From: Phocaeicola abscessus CCUG 55929
Lineage (GTDB): Bacteria; Bacteroidota; Bacteroidia; Bacteroidales; Bacteroidaceae
Direction: 5' to 3'
Length of the DNA stretch: 64,000 nt
Assembly: GCF_000312445.1 (NCBI RefSeq)
Contig: NZ_HE997183.1
Location: forward strand, 62,999 to 126,998
This document shows, in pieces, positions 36,652 through 45,360 of the stretch (within the stretch, counting starts at the first letter, position 1; the number at the start of each line of letters is the position of its first letter). Under the pieces are notes generated by a model. It was not told where the DNA came from. It did no database searches and saw only the letters and a list, made by a program, of their open reading frames with translations. The translations under genes and the position numbers were made by a program.

Positions 36652-37467
36652 ATGAACTATAAGCTCCTTGCATTGGATCTGGACGGAACGCTCACCGATA
36701 GCCGGAAAGAAGTAACTCCTCGCACACTGGTCGCACTCCTCGAGGCGCAACAACGCGGAATGCGGATCGTCATCGCTTCAGGGCGTCCTCCACACGGTGT
36801 CGCTCCAGTGGCTGACCTACTGCAACTCGATGCGTACGGAGGTTTCGCGCTCAGTTTCAACGGCGGAGAAATCAGGAATTGGGAAACGCGTGAGATCGTT
36901 TATCGAAAAACCATCGACCCGGCATACCTACCTTACCTTTATGCATGCGCCAAAAGCCGTCGGCTGGCCATCGGAACATTCCACCATGCCTTCTCGATAA
37001 CCGAAACTCCTCACGACAAATATATCCGGCGAGAGGCGAAGATCAGTAATCTGACGGTGAAAGAAGTCTCCGATTTCCTGTCGGCGATTGATTTCCCCGT
37101 CATCAAGTGCATGATTACAGGTGAACCAAACGAACTCGCTCTCTTGGAGAAAGAGATGCAAGGACACCTTCAGAGCAAGCTAAATGTATTCAGGTCGGAA
37201 CCTTATTTTTTGGAGATTGTGGCGGAAAGTGTCGACAAGGCGAAATCGTTAGGCATACTGCTGAATCACTTAAGTTTGAGGCGTGACGAACTCATTGCCA
37301 TAGGCGATGGCTATAACGATGCGTCGATGATTCAATTCGCCGGATTGGGCATCGCCATGGCCAACGCGCAAGAGGAAGTCCGCAAGCAGGCCGACAGAAT
37401 TACGCTTTCCAACGACGAAGAGGGAGTCGCCGCCATCGTCGAACAGCTGTTGGACGGAACGTTGTAA
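36652..37467 (+). CDS. Cof-type HAD-IIB phosphatase
   Basis: 271 residues. Motif I is LALDLDGTLTDSRKE, motif II IASGRP, and motif IV IAIGDGYNDASMI; the C2B cap lies between. This subfamily hydrolyses sugar phosphates or cofactor intermediates; the substrate cannot be predicted. It is a single gene with TATCTTCG at 36620-36627 as a possible promoter, divergent from the MgtC-like gene. Confidence 0.92.
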   Translation: MNYKLLALDLDGTLTDSRKEVTPRTLVALLEAQQRGMRIVIASGRPPHGVAPVADLLQLDAYGGFALSFNGGEIRNWETREIVYRKTIDPAYLPYLYACAKSRRLAIGTFHHAFSITETPHDKYIRREAKISNLTVKEVSDFLSAIDFPVIKCMITGEPNELALLEKEMQGHLQSKLNVFRSEPYFLEIVAESVDKAKSLGILLNHLSLRRDELIAIGDGYNDASMIQFAGLGIAMANAQEEVRKQADRITLSNDEEGVAAIVEQLLDGTL

Positions 37468-37570
37468 ATACCGAAAAGCGAATGTCCCTTATTTCAAACA
37501 TCCGCTCCTCGCCAAATCGCTACTGATTCTGTCGTTCTTCAGAATGACTCTTCGGAACTCGTAATTCACC

Positions 37571-37954
37571 CTATTTCGCCTGTTTGAATACCTGAATACT
37601 CATTTCGCCCATGCTCTGCAGCTGCGGTACAATGCGGGTGAAATGAGGAGCAGTAGAGTGAATGTCGAGAGATGACTGATCTTGCCATGTTTCGAAAATC
37701 ATCATTCGGTTCGAATCACTGGCATTGATAAACAAATCGTAATCGATGTTACCGACATCTTTCTTGGAAAATTCGACCAATTCCTTGCTCAGGGCAATGG
37801 CCGCGTCACGTACCTCGGGTTTGACACTCAACATACAGTTGATACGAATGATACTGTCGGTGGGAACTGCTTCGGCAGACTGCCGATCCATTCTGGGGGT
37901 GCACGACATACATAACACCGCCATCAGCGCGATACCTGTTAATACTTTTTTCAT
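37571..37954 (-). CDS. Lipoprotein with antibiotic-biosynthesis-monooxygenase (ABM) fold
   Basis: 127 residues. A lipoprotein signal (MKKVLTGIALMAVLCMSC, lipobox LCMSC) precedes a dimeric ferredoxin-like ABM domain (INCMLSVKPEVRDAAIALSK; MMIFETWQDQSSLDIHSTAP; HFTRIVPQL). The His after ST-P and FETW are typical of YgiN-like quinone monooxygenases. Anchored in the envelope; substrate unknown. ATG 37954 agrees with TAACTTTG at 37984-37991 on this strand. Confidence 0.8.
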   Translation of the reverse strand: MKKVLTGIALMAVLCMSCTPRMDRQSAEAVPTDSIIRINCMLSVKPEVRDAAIALSKELVEFSKKDVGNIDYDLFINASDSNRMMIFETWQDQSSLDIHSTAPHFTRIVPQLQSMGEMSIQVFKQAK

Positions 37955-38168
37955 TGGATGTAAAATTAAGTTTCTTTTCGTCTGCAAAGTTAGCGTATTC
38001 CTGAATAGGATAATTAGGAAAAGTGATTTTTTATGCCAGGATGTATGCTCGATATAAAAAAAATATTCACTCTCCGACAAGGATGAAATCGATCATTCGA
38101 CGGCCAAACTCGCTTAATACGTCTAAAATTCGCGACCTCAGTTAAAATCAAAATATCTTCAATGGAAT

Positions 38169-38185
38169 TTGTTACGTCGTAACAA
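38169..38185. promoter_or_regulatory. Perfect 17-bp palindrome, operator-like
   Basis: TTGTTACGTCGTAACAA has 8-bp arms around one central base. It sits in a 415-bp gap between the ABM lipoprotein gene and tRNA-Cys. Nothing else in 37992-38306 was recognised. Confidence 0.4.
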
Positions 38186-38306
38186 GGATAAAACATATGT
38201 CAACCCTCTCGTACTTTTCAACTGTATTTTCCACATCCTCAGATTTCCCTCCATAAAAATTTTCATTTTGGTCTGGAATCTACACCGAAAAAAAAGAAGA
38301 GGAAGA

Positions 38307-38338
38307 TTTGGTTGTTCGAAAACAACGACGTATCTTTG
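38307..38338 (+). promoter_or_regulatory. Promoter of tRNA-Cys (-33 TTTG, -7 TATCTTTG)
   Basis: TTTG at 38307-38310 and TATCTTTG at 38331-38338 are separated by 20 bp, a good Bacteroidetes promoter. The tRNA begins 31 bp further on. Confidence 0.65.
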
Positions 38339-38369
38339 CACCGCGATGATGCGACAAAAGGAAGTATCC

Positions 38370-38441
38370 GGTACCTTGGATGAGTGGCTTAGTCAGCGGT
38401 CTGCAAAACCGTGTACGGCAGTTCGAATCTGCCAGGTACCT
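38370..38441 (+). tRNA. tRNA-Cys (anticodon GCA)
   Basis: GGTACCT pairs with AGGTACC. The anticodon stem GCGGT/ACCGT has loop CTGCAAA with anticodon GCA, the T arm is GGCAG-TTCGAAT-CTGCC, and the discriminator is T (U73), typical of tRNA-Cys. CCA is not encoded. Confidence 0.95.
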
Positions 38442-38442
38442 C

Positions 38443-38481
38443 AAGTGACTACGCCAAAATTTTGTTTTGGCGTAGTCACTT
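38443..38481 (+). terminator. Terminator of tRNA-Cys
   Basis: A perfect 17-bp stem (AAGTGACTACGCCAAAA with its complement at 38465-38481) and a 5-nt loop begin 2 bp after the tRNA. The T-rich right arm and loop make it a strong terminator. Confidence 0.8.
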
Positions 38482-38621
38482 TAAATAGAAAAAGTTGGTA
38501 TAGAAAGCCGTTTAAAAACTTTTTCTCTCATTTTTTGCCAAAAACGTAAAACAATCGAGGAAAAATAAGATGCATTAAATGGAAGGTACTCATTTTAAAT
38601 AAATTTTAACACTAAAAAGAA

Positions 38622-38798
38622 ATGAATGAATTGATTGAAAAATTTAGAGAATTGAACGCTACATTTTTTAAAGATGCCGATGCACAGTTAACAAAAGGTA
38701 ATAAAGCTGCCGGAACTCGTGCTCGTAAAACTTCCTTGGAGATCGAAAAATTGATGAAAGATTTTAGAAAAGCTTCTTTAGAAGAATCCAAAAAGTAA
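38622..38798 (+). CDS. Histone H1-like (Hc1) small protein
   Basis: 58 residues, with ATG at 38622: MNELIEKFRELNATFFKDAD, then KGNKAAGTRARKTSLEIEKL and a helical basic end. Small Hc1-like DNA-binding proteins of this form are widespread in Bacteroidetes. It probably binds DNA in the nucleoid. It is followed by its own terminator. Confidence 0.8.
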   Translation: MNELIEKFRELNATFFKDADAQLTKGNKAAGTRARKTSLEIEKLMKDFRKASLEESKK

Positions 38799-38821
38799 TT
38801 TTTTGACTAAAGAAAAATTGA

Positions 38822-38880
38822 AAAAGGACGTATCGGAAAAATAAATAAACCGAGCGTCCTTTATTTTATTATGACATTCC
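38822..38880 (+). terminator. Terminator of the Hc1-like gene
   Basis: AAAGGACG (38823-38830) pairs with CGTCCTTT (38865-38872), with inner TATCGG/CCGA pairing, and TTATTTTATT follows. Confidence 0.65.
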
Positions 38881-38977
38881 TACTCTACCTGTCTTTCATA
38901 CCTATCTTTTCGGGGTGTCTTTACAAACAAATCAGCACAATTCATCTTTTTTATTAACCTTTTGCATTGATTTTCCG

Positions 38978-38985
38978 TATCTTTG
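38978..38985 (+). promoter_or_regulatory. -7 element for the histidine kinase gene
   Basis: TATCTTTG lies 28 bp before the ATG at 39014. It makes the longer open frame from 38915 unlikely. Confidence 0.5.
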
Positions 38986-39013
38986 TTTGGCATTGGCAGG
39001 CGAAACATGGATT

Positions 39014-42000
39014 ATGAAGAAACAGGTCTTACTTTCGGGGATTGCATGGGGTATAATAACTTGTATTTCTTTTTCGTGTGGAAGAGGAAAGAACGATTCT
39101 TTGTATCAGAAGATAGATTCGTTAAATCAGCTTGCTTATCATTTGCATTATATCAACCTGAATAAGTCGGCAATTGCAGCGGATGCAGCTTATAAGCTAT
39201 CGGCCGATTTCCCGTCCGAACGTGCCGAAGCATTGAATAATAAAGGTTTTTGTTCCTTTATCCGGATGGATTTTGACAAGGCTGAAAAAGAATTCAAAGA
39301 GGTATATAACGTGACGAACAACGAGTTGGAACTGCTTGTCGCAGACATCGGATTGATGAAGATTTATCAACGTATCTCCATGAACAAGGAATTCTACGAT
39401 CACAGGAACAGTGCGATACAACGGATGAAACGTATTTGGGAAGATGCCGTTTCTATTGCTGATCCTAAGGAATGGAAGAGATTCAACTATGCGTGTACGG
39501 AGTTTGCTATCACCTCGGGGATATACTACTATTATCTGCAACAGGAGAGCCAATCGGTCGAAGAGATCAATCGTATTAAAGAAGATGATGCATTAAAAAG
39601 CGACACGGCGGAATTGCTTTACTATTACTATATGCGCGGCTCGGGCGGCATGTACGAATCGGAGACGCCTCAAGAGGTCGTATTAGGCGAGTTCGATTAC
39701 CTGTTCGAGTGTTATAATATCGCCCGCGAAAAAGGTTATATATACTTTGAAGCTAACAGCCTGCAAGCTTTTGCCGAACAGTTTATGGACGAAAAGAACT
39801 ATCAGCTGTTATTGAAACGCCGACCGACCATGATGCGTATGCTCAATACGCAAGAGCTCCCTTGGAATAAATTGATCCTATCCATGGCGAACGAGGCGTT
39901 GCAGCTGTTCAAACGGTACGGCGATATGTATCAGATATCAGGTTCATACCGAACGTTGGCTTCATGCTGCAATGCATTGGGAAAATACGACGAAGCACTC
40001 GTTTATCTGACCGAAGCATTGAATTATGTAAACAAGCATCATAAGAAATATTATCATCCGAAAGATTCAACCGACCGATTGGAAACGTATGTCCCGCATT
40101 CCTCAAAGTCCAAAGAGTTGGAATGGAACAGCAAGGGGATCAAAACCGTGCACGAATGGATCAACAGACTGCGTGAACAGTTAAGCGTAACTTATGCGGC
40201 CTTGGATATGAAACCGCAATCGGATTATAATCGGAATGTCTACTTAGACCTGCTGAATTATACGCGGCAGGACAAAGAATTGGAAAGCAGGTACACGGCC
40301 TTGCAGAAAGAATCCAATCAATTGAACATCATTATGGGAATTGTCGCCGCAAGCATTTTGTTCCTGGTATCACTATTTTTACTTTTAAACCGTCAATGGA
40401 GAATTCGAAACGCCGCTTATACGGAAAAGTTGAAAAAGACGCTGGAGATATGTCAGCGTATCACGTCGGCGATTCCGACGGATGCCAACGAAGTATCTGA
40501 CGTGATAAATTCTATGCTGTCGGCAGTGAAAAATGAGATATTAAAGTTAGTACAGGGAAAGGATTTGACGATCCTTGTCCAAAGGAAAGGATCCGATGAT
40601 GACGTTCTGTATAATTTGTTGTGTAGCAAATTCCTGTTAAAAGCTTCTTCCACGGATAAAGTAATCGGAGAAGTACGATTATATACGGAAAAAAAACTGA
40701 AAAACGATGATAAAGCGCTGATGCATGTCATCACCCCATATATGGCCTGGACTATTGAGAACGGGTTGACTTTCATCTCCTTAGGCGCTGAACGCAAGAT
40801 GCTGGAGAAAGAGCAATATGTGCACGAACGGCACCTGATGGAGAACAAACGCCAGAATATCGTCAAGAAAGCGTGTCTATTCATTGTGACAAGTATCATG
40901 CCGTATATCGACCGCATCCGGAACGAAGTGCACAAACTGATCGCCCTGGATTATATCCATAATGAAAAAATAAAGCAAGAGAAATACGTCTATATCGACG
41001 AGCTGGTGACGAATATCAACGAATCCAATGACATCCTCGCCCTATGGATCAAGATGCGACAGGGTATCTTAAGTCTGAATGTAGAAAATTTCGAGCTGAA
41101 TCCCCTGTTTGACATTTTGAAGAAAAGCCGAAAGACTTTCGAAATGAAACGCCAGCAACTTCATATTCCTCCTACGGACGCGGTAGTCAAGGCAGACAAA
41201 GTGCTGACCCTATTTATGATCAATACGCTGATGGAAAACGCCCGCAAGTATACGCCGCAAGGTGGAGAGATTGGCGTATATGCTACCCAAACCGACGACT
41301 ATGTGGAAATCTCGGTTGAAGATAATGGTCCTGGACTTTCGGAAGAAGACCGCAAGCGCATCTTGAGTGAAAAAGTTTACGACTCGAAAAAAATCGGTTT
41401 GCAGACCAGTAAAGATGCGACCGAACTGCAAAAAAACAAAGGATACGGCTTCGGCTTGATGAACTGTAAAGGTATCATCGAAAAATATAAGAAGACCAAT
41501 ACGCTCTTTCAGGTGTGTACTTTCGACATAGAAAGCCGATTAGGCAAAGGAAGCCGATTTTTCTTCCGTTTGCCGAGAGGAATTAAGAAATCAGTCGTCA
41601 TGCTGCTGCTTGTCTTGCCGTTCGTGGCTTCTTGTACGAAAAAACGGATGGAGCCGCTGGCAAAGTCGTTCGGCCCTGCCGATTCCATTCAGTACAACGA
41701 CCCGCTTCTGAATCAGGCCGACCGGTATGCCAACCGAACTTACGACTGCAATGTACGGGGCGATTACGAAAAAGCCATCATGAACGCCGATACGGCCCTT
41801 CTCTACTTAAACGAACATTATCGGAAATTCAGCAAGCGAAACGAACCTCTGGCCACGTTGAAAGGTGAAGGGCAAACAGCCGAATTGCAGTGGTATAACC
41901 ATCATTTTGCAACTGATTATTTTATCTTTTTAGACATACGTAATGAAGCCGCCGTCGCTTTTCTGGCACTGAAGGATTTCGATGCTTACCGCTATAATAA

Positions 42001-43438
42001 CGCAGCGTATACTTCGCTCTATAAACAGACCAGTAAAGATACCTCCCTCGAGTTCTATTGCCAGAAGATGCAGTTATCATCGAATGCCAAAACCATGGCG
42101 ATCGTCATTTGCATCCTGTTGCTTATCGCCTTCTTCATCGGTTATTATATCATGTATTTCCATCATCGATTAACTTATCGGTATGATTTGCAACAAGTAC
42201 TCGAGATCAATAAGCAAATATTCAAAACTCCTTCGTCGACTCTTCGGAAAGAAATACCGGAGGATACCGTCGTCGCCCAGTTAGTTCATGCCATGTCAGA
42301 AGGAATGAACGAATTGATCTCTTACGACCGGTTGGGTTTAGCCGTATGCAATGAAGAAAGCCACACGATCCACTATGCTTTTGTACCGAATAAAACGATG
42401 GAAAGAGAAGATGAACCGGATGAGATGAAAGAGATGATGAATCGGTGTTATCAATCGAAGATGGCTTATTGGACGGAAGGGAATAGACTGAAAGTCCTCC
42501 CCCTATGGGTGGAAGCGGGCGGAGAAAACCGTTGTATCGGCGTCCTCTCCCTACAATACGCCTATGATAACGAACGAGAAGACGATCGGCTAATGGTGGA
42601 ATTGGTGGCAAACTATATGGCTATTATCGCCTATAACAGCATCGTGCTTATTTCGCGGAAATATCAAGACATCGTGAGCGCTCAGGACGAAGCGAACAGG
42701 GCAATCTACGAAGAAAATCAGCTTCATGTGCAGAACCTGGTTTTAGATAACTGCTTGTCGACCATCAAGCACGAAACTATTTACTACCCGAATAAGATAA
42801 AGCGCATCATAGAGAAAATGCTCGTTCAACGAAACGGAAAGGAAGAGAAAAAGGAAATAGAGACGGTATTCGATCTGATCAGCTATTACAAAGACATTTT
42901 TACGATACTCAGTTCGTGTGCGGCTAAACAGATCGAAGAGGTAACTTTCCGAAGAGAGGTGATCGAGGCGAAAGATCTATCTGTTTACGCAACCAATTAT
43001 TTTAAGAAGAAAGCTAAAAAACTTTCTTTTTGTCTGGAGCTGCAAGTTCAGGTGGAAGAGATTACATTGTCCGGAGATGAGGTGGAATTGAAATTCCTGT
43101 TGGAAAATCTGATGAATGAAGCTTTGGACTATGAAGCTGACGGAGTGTTGAAGCTGCATATACATCGGGAAAACGATTTTGTCCGGTTTGATTTTACGGA
43201 TACCCGTCGGGCGAAGACACAGGAAGAACTCAATTTGCTGTTCGACCCTCACCTCTCGCGGATGCGTCGCGAAGACGAAGGCACCTTGATAGGCACGGAG
43301 TATTTGATTTGCAAACAAGTGATACGGGAACACGATGAATATACCGGAAAAAGAGGTTGCAGAATAAACGCTCAAGCCGCATGGCCGGAAGGATTTACGG
43401 TATGGTTCACGGTGCCTGTCGCGTCGAAAAAGAAATAA
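39014..43438 (+). CDS. Giant two-module membrane histidine kinase (DUF5112/DUF5113-like)
   Basis: 1474 residues. Module 1: lipoprotein-like signal (Cys22), TPR-type periplasmic helices, TM helix about 436-458, and a cytoplasmic part ending in a HATPase with N box LMENARKYTPQGG (Asn742), DNGPGLSEED and GYGFGLMN. Module 2: a second signal-like segment SVVMLLLVLPFVASC (Cys874), a short periplasmic helical region, TM helix about 1026-1050, a GAF-like part, the H-box STIKHETIYY (His1253) and an ATPase-like domain with LLENLMNEALDY but no clear G boxes. In module 1 the aligned H-box position is Ser, not His. It is followed 12 bp later by its response regulator. The family names are from memory; the signal is unknown. 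Confidence 0.85.
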   Translation: MKKQVLLSGIAWGIITCISFSCGRGKNDSLYQKIDSLNQLAYHLHYINLNKSAIAADAAYKLSADFPSERAEALNNKGFCSFIRMDFDKAEKEFKEVYNVTNNELELLVADIGLMKIYQRISMNKEFYDHRNSAIQRMKRIWEDAVSIADPKEWKRFNYACTEFAITSGIYYYYLQQESQSVEEINRIKEDDALKSDTAELLYYYYMRGSGGMYESETPQEVVLGEFDYLFECYNIAREKGYIYFEANSLQAFAEQFMDEKNYQLLLKRRPTMMRMLNTQELPWNKLILSMANEALQLFKRYGDMYQISGSYRTLASCCNALGKYDEALVYLTEALNYVNKHHKKYYHPKDSTDRLETYVPHSSKSKELEWNSKGIKTVHEWINRLREQLSVTYAALDMKPQSDYNRNVYLDLLNYTRQDKELESRYTALQKESNQLNIIMGIVAASILFLVSLFLLLNRQWRIRNAAYTEKLKKTLEICQRITSAIPTDANEVSDVINSMLSAVKNEILKLVQGKDLTILVQRKGSDDDVLYNLLCSKFLLKASSTDKVIGEVRLYTEKKLKNDDKALMHVITPYMAWTIENGLTFISLGAERKMLEKEQYVHERHLMENKRQNIVKKACLFIVTSIMPYIDRIRNEVHKLIALDYIHNEKIKQEKYVYIDELVTNINESNDILALWIKMRQGILSLNVENFELNPLFDILKKSRKTFEMKRQQLHIPPTDAVVKADKVLTLFMINTLMENARKYTPQGGEIGVYATQTDDYVEISVEDNGPGLSEEDRKRILSEKVYDSKKIGLQTSKDATELQKNKGYGFGLMNCKGIIEKYKKTNTLFQVCTFDIESRLGKGSRFFFRLPRGIKKSVVMLLLVLPFVASCTKKRMEPLAKSFGPADSIQYNDPLLNQADRYANRTYDCNVRGDYEKAIMNADTALLYLNEHYRKFSKRNEPLATLKGEGQTAELQWYNHHFATDYFIFLDIRNEAAVAFLALKDFDAYRYNNAAYTSLYKQTSKDTSLEFYCQKMQLSSNAKTMAIVICILLLIAFFIGYYIMYFHHRLTYRYDLQQVLEINKQIFKTPSSTLRKEIPEDTVVAQLVHAMSEGMNELISYDRLGLAVCNEESHTIHYAFVPNKTMEREDEPDEMKEMMNRCYQSKMAYWTEGNRLKVLPLWVEAGGENRCIGVLSLQYAYDNEREDDRLMVELVANYMAIIAYNSIVLISRKYQDIVSAQDEANRAIYEENQLHVQNLVLDNCLSTIKHETIYYPNKIKRIIEKMLVQRNGKEEKKEIETVFDLISYYKDIFTILSSCAAKQIEEVTFRREVIEAKDLSVYATNYFKKKAKKLSFCLELQVQVEEITLSGDEVELKFLLENLMNEALDYEADGVLKLHIHRENDFVRFDFTDTRRAKTQEELNLLFDPHLSRMRREDEGTLIGTEYLICKQVIREHDEYTGKRGCRINAQAAWPEGFTVWFTVPVASKKK

Positions 43439-43450
43439 ATAATCAAAAAG

Positions 43451-44176
43451 ATGAATATACGTTTTAAAGTAATTATCGTAGAAGATGCCAAGTTGGAATT
43501 GAAAGGTACGGAAGAGATATTCCGCAACGAGATTCCAACCGCCGAGATTATCGGAACGGCAATGACGGAAAAAGAATTCTGGGAACTGATGAAAACGCAA
43601 ATTCCCGATTTAGTTCTGTTGGATTTGGGATTGGGCGGATCGACTACCGTCGGGGTAGACATATGTACCCGACTGAAGAAAAACCATTCGAATATAAAAG
43701 TGCTTATCTTCACCGGTGAAATACTGAATGAAAAATTATGGGTGGACGTATTGGATGCCGGCGCCGACGGCATTATTTTGAAAACCGGCGAATTGCTGAC
43801 AGCCATCGACGTGCAGGCCGTTATGGAAGGCAAGCGCATGGTCTTCAACGAACCTATTCTGGAAAAGATCGTTTCTCGCTTTAAAACGTCGGTTTTGCAG
43901 GAGCAGCGCCGTCAGGAAGCCATCATCGAATATGATATCGACGAGTACGACGAACGCCTGTTACGCCATTTAGCTTTAGGGTATACCAAAGAGATGGTTA
44001 CTAATTTGAAGGGGATGCCTTTCGGAGTTAAATCCATAGAAAAACGACAGAACGATTTGGTCAATCGACTGTTCGGCCCGGAAGACCGAAACGGGGTAAA
44101 CGCCACCCGATTGGTGACACGCGCTTTCGAATTACACATATTGGATATCGATAATTTGGAGCCGGATGAAGCATAA
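43451..44176 (+). CDS. Response regulator with receiver and helix-turn-helix-like output domain
   Basis: 241 residues. The receiver has the acidic pair E11/D12, phospho-acceptor Asp58 in LVLLDLGLGG and the conserved Lys in ILKTGE. After a linker the C-terminal part (DERLLRHLALGYTKEMVTNL; GVKSIEKRQNDLVNRLFG) resembles a LuxR/NarL-like HTH, though divergent. It is the evident partner of the kinase 12 bp upstream. Its last 11 bp overlap the next gene. Confidence 0.9.
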   Translation: MNIRFKVIIVEDAKLELKGTEEIFRNEIPTAEIIGTAMTEKEFWELMKTQIPDLVLLDLGLGGSTTVGVDICTRLKKNHSNIKVLIFTGEILNEKLWVDVLDAGADGIILKTGELLTAIDVQAVMEGKRMVFNEPILEKIVSRFKTSVLQEQRRQEAIIEYDIDEYDERLLRHLALGYTKEMVTNLKGMPFGVKSIEKRQNDLVNRLFGPEDRNGVNATRLVTRAFELHILDIDNLEPDEA

Positions 44177-44891
44177 CCAACGTCAGTTCCTCCACATCGC
44201 CACCCTCTTCTTCCTGTCGACCATTGGAATCGCTCTTCTCTCGTGGATAGGAAATACGTACGAAGCCGACGGCGTGCAAAATCTATGGAGTGCGGAAGGA
44301 CTTCGTTTCCTTCTTCGGAATGCGGTCAGCAGTTATGTCGCCACGCCTGCTTTGGGAATTGTGATCATCCTCTTCATGGGGCTCGGCGTGGCCAGCTACG
44401 GAGGAATGCTCCAAACACTATGGAATCTCGTCACCCGGCGGAAAGCATGGTCGCTTAAAGAACGGAGAGCCTTGATCCTCTCGCTTGTTACATTACTAAT
44501 CTATACGTTGCTGATCGTCGCGGTCACCTTCACGCCCTGGACGTTATTACAGAACGTCACCGGTACGTTGCACGATTCTCCTTTCACGAAAGGAATTTAT
44601 TATATCGTGTCTTTAGGTATCGGGGCGGCCGGCAGCGTTTATGGATGGGTATCGGGAAGGTTGAGAACGGATAGGGATGTGATCCGAGGCATGGGGAGTT
44701 TATTCATTCGTTGTTACGATTACTTCATCGTTTTGTTTTTCATTGTTCAATTCTTCCTATGCTTGAATTACACGAATCTGCCCCTCCTCTTCGGTTTGGA
44801 TACCGGGACGATGCATATCGTTTTTCAGTTATGTTGTTATCTGCCGTTGTCAAGCATGCTTTTTCGGAAGAACGACCATCAGATAAAATAA
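44166..44891 (+). CDS. Integral membrane protein, AbgT-like N-terminal half, function unknown
   Basis: 241 residues with about six hydrophobic segments: HIATLFFLSTIGIALLSWIG, LRFLLRNAVSSYVATPALGI and IILFMGLGVASYGGM recall the start of p-aminobenzoyl-glutamate transporters (AbgT), but the protein is only half that length (AbgT has about 500 residues). It overlaps the response regulator gene by 11 bp, so it is probably part of that signalling operon. Whether it transports anything is unclear. Confidence 0.65.
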   Translation: MKHNQRQFLHIATLFFLSTIGIALLSWIGNTYEADGVQNLWSAEGLRFLLRNAVSSYVATPALGIVIILFMGLGVASYGGMLQTLWNLVTRRKAWSLKERRALILSLVTLLIYTLLIVAVTFTPWTLLQNVTGTLHDSPFTKGIYYIVSLGIGAAGSVYGWVSGRLRTDRDVIRGMGSLFIRCYDYFIVLFFIVQFFLCLNYTNLPLLFGLDTGTMHIVFQLCCYLPLSSMLFRKNDHQIK

Positions 44892-44898
44892 AAAATAC

Positions 44899-44929
44899 TT
44901 GCGTTTCTCGATGAAACGCCCTATCTTTG
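44899..44929 (+). promoter_or_regulatory. Promoter of tRNA-Arg(TCT)
   Basis: TTG at 44899-44901 and TATCTTTG at 44922-44929 are 20 bp apart; the tRNA starts 17 bp later. Confidence 0.6.
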
Positions 44930-44946
44930 CCCCACTGTTCAAGGCT

Positions 44947-45020
44947 GGATCCGTAGCTCAGTTGGATAGAGCAACAGCCTTCTAAGCTGTGGGCCAAGGG
45001 TTCGAATCCCTTCGGATTCA
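44947..45020 (+). tRNA. tRNA-Arg (anticodon TCT)
   Basis: GGATCCG pairs with CGGATTC (one G-T). The D arm is GCTC-AGTTGGATA-GAGC, the anticodon stem ACAGC/GCTGT has loop CTTCTAA with TCT, and the T arm is AAGGG-TTCGAAT-CCCTT. The discriminator is A; CCA is not encoded. Confidence 0.96.
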
Positions 45021-45023
45021 CTG

Positions 45024-45055
45024 CGAGCATACTCGAAAGGGTATGCTCGTTTTTT
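45024..45055 (+). terminator. Rho-independent terminator of tRNA-Arg(TCT)
   Basis: CGAGCATAC and GTATGCTCG form a 9-bp stem with an 8-nt loop, followed by TTTTTT. Confidence 0.9.
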
Positions 45056-45129
45056 CAATATCATGCCTCTTTCCGAAATCACAACCTGCCGGACAGGTTG
45101 CCGGACGTGTCCGACAGCACAAATAACCT

Positions 45130-45360
45130 CATCGTTTACGCGGGGAACCTATCCGTTGAGGTTCCAAATCCCATCGTCGACGTCCAAAATAGAATCGTTT
45201 ACGTTGGGGAACCTATCCGTTGAGGTTCCCAACCCCATCGTCGACGTCCAAAATAGAATCGTTTACGTTGGGGAACCTATCCGTTGAGGTTCCGAACCCT
45301 ATCGTCGACGTCCAAAATAGAATCGTTTACGTTGGGGAACCTATCCGTTGAGGTTCGAGA
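45130..45360. repeat. Tandem 64-bp repeat, four copies, each with a hairpin
   Basis: The motif GGGGAACCTATCCGTTGAGG recurs at 45142, 45206, 45270 and 45334, exactly 64 bp apart (the first copy differs slightly at its left edge). Each unit also carries CATCGTCGACGTCCAAAATA and TCGTTTACGTT. GGAACCT and AGGTTCC form a 7-bp hairpin in each of the first three copies. The last copy overlaps the 3' end of queH. Looser pieces (GAACGTCATCGGATA) repeat twice more at 45390-45440 inside the queH reading frame. Confidence 0.9.

Noticed and set aside
37571-38080. Longer frame for the ABM lipoprotein
   Set aside because: The extra 42 residues precede a perfect lipoprotein signal and cross the TAACTTTG promoter element.
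45063-45287. 74-codon frame across the 64-bp repeats
   Set aside because: The period is 64 bp, which is not a multiple of three, so the frame changes in each copy; it is unlikely to be protein-coding.
45130-45360. 64-bp repeats as a CRISPR array
   Set aside because: The copies are directly adjacent, with no unique spacers and no cas genes; they are plain tandem repeats.
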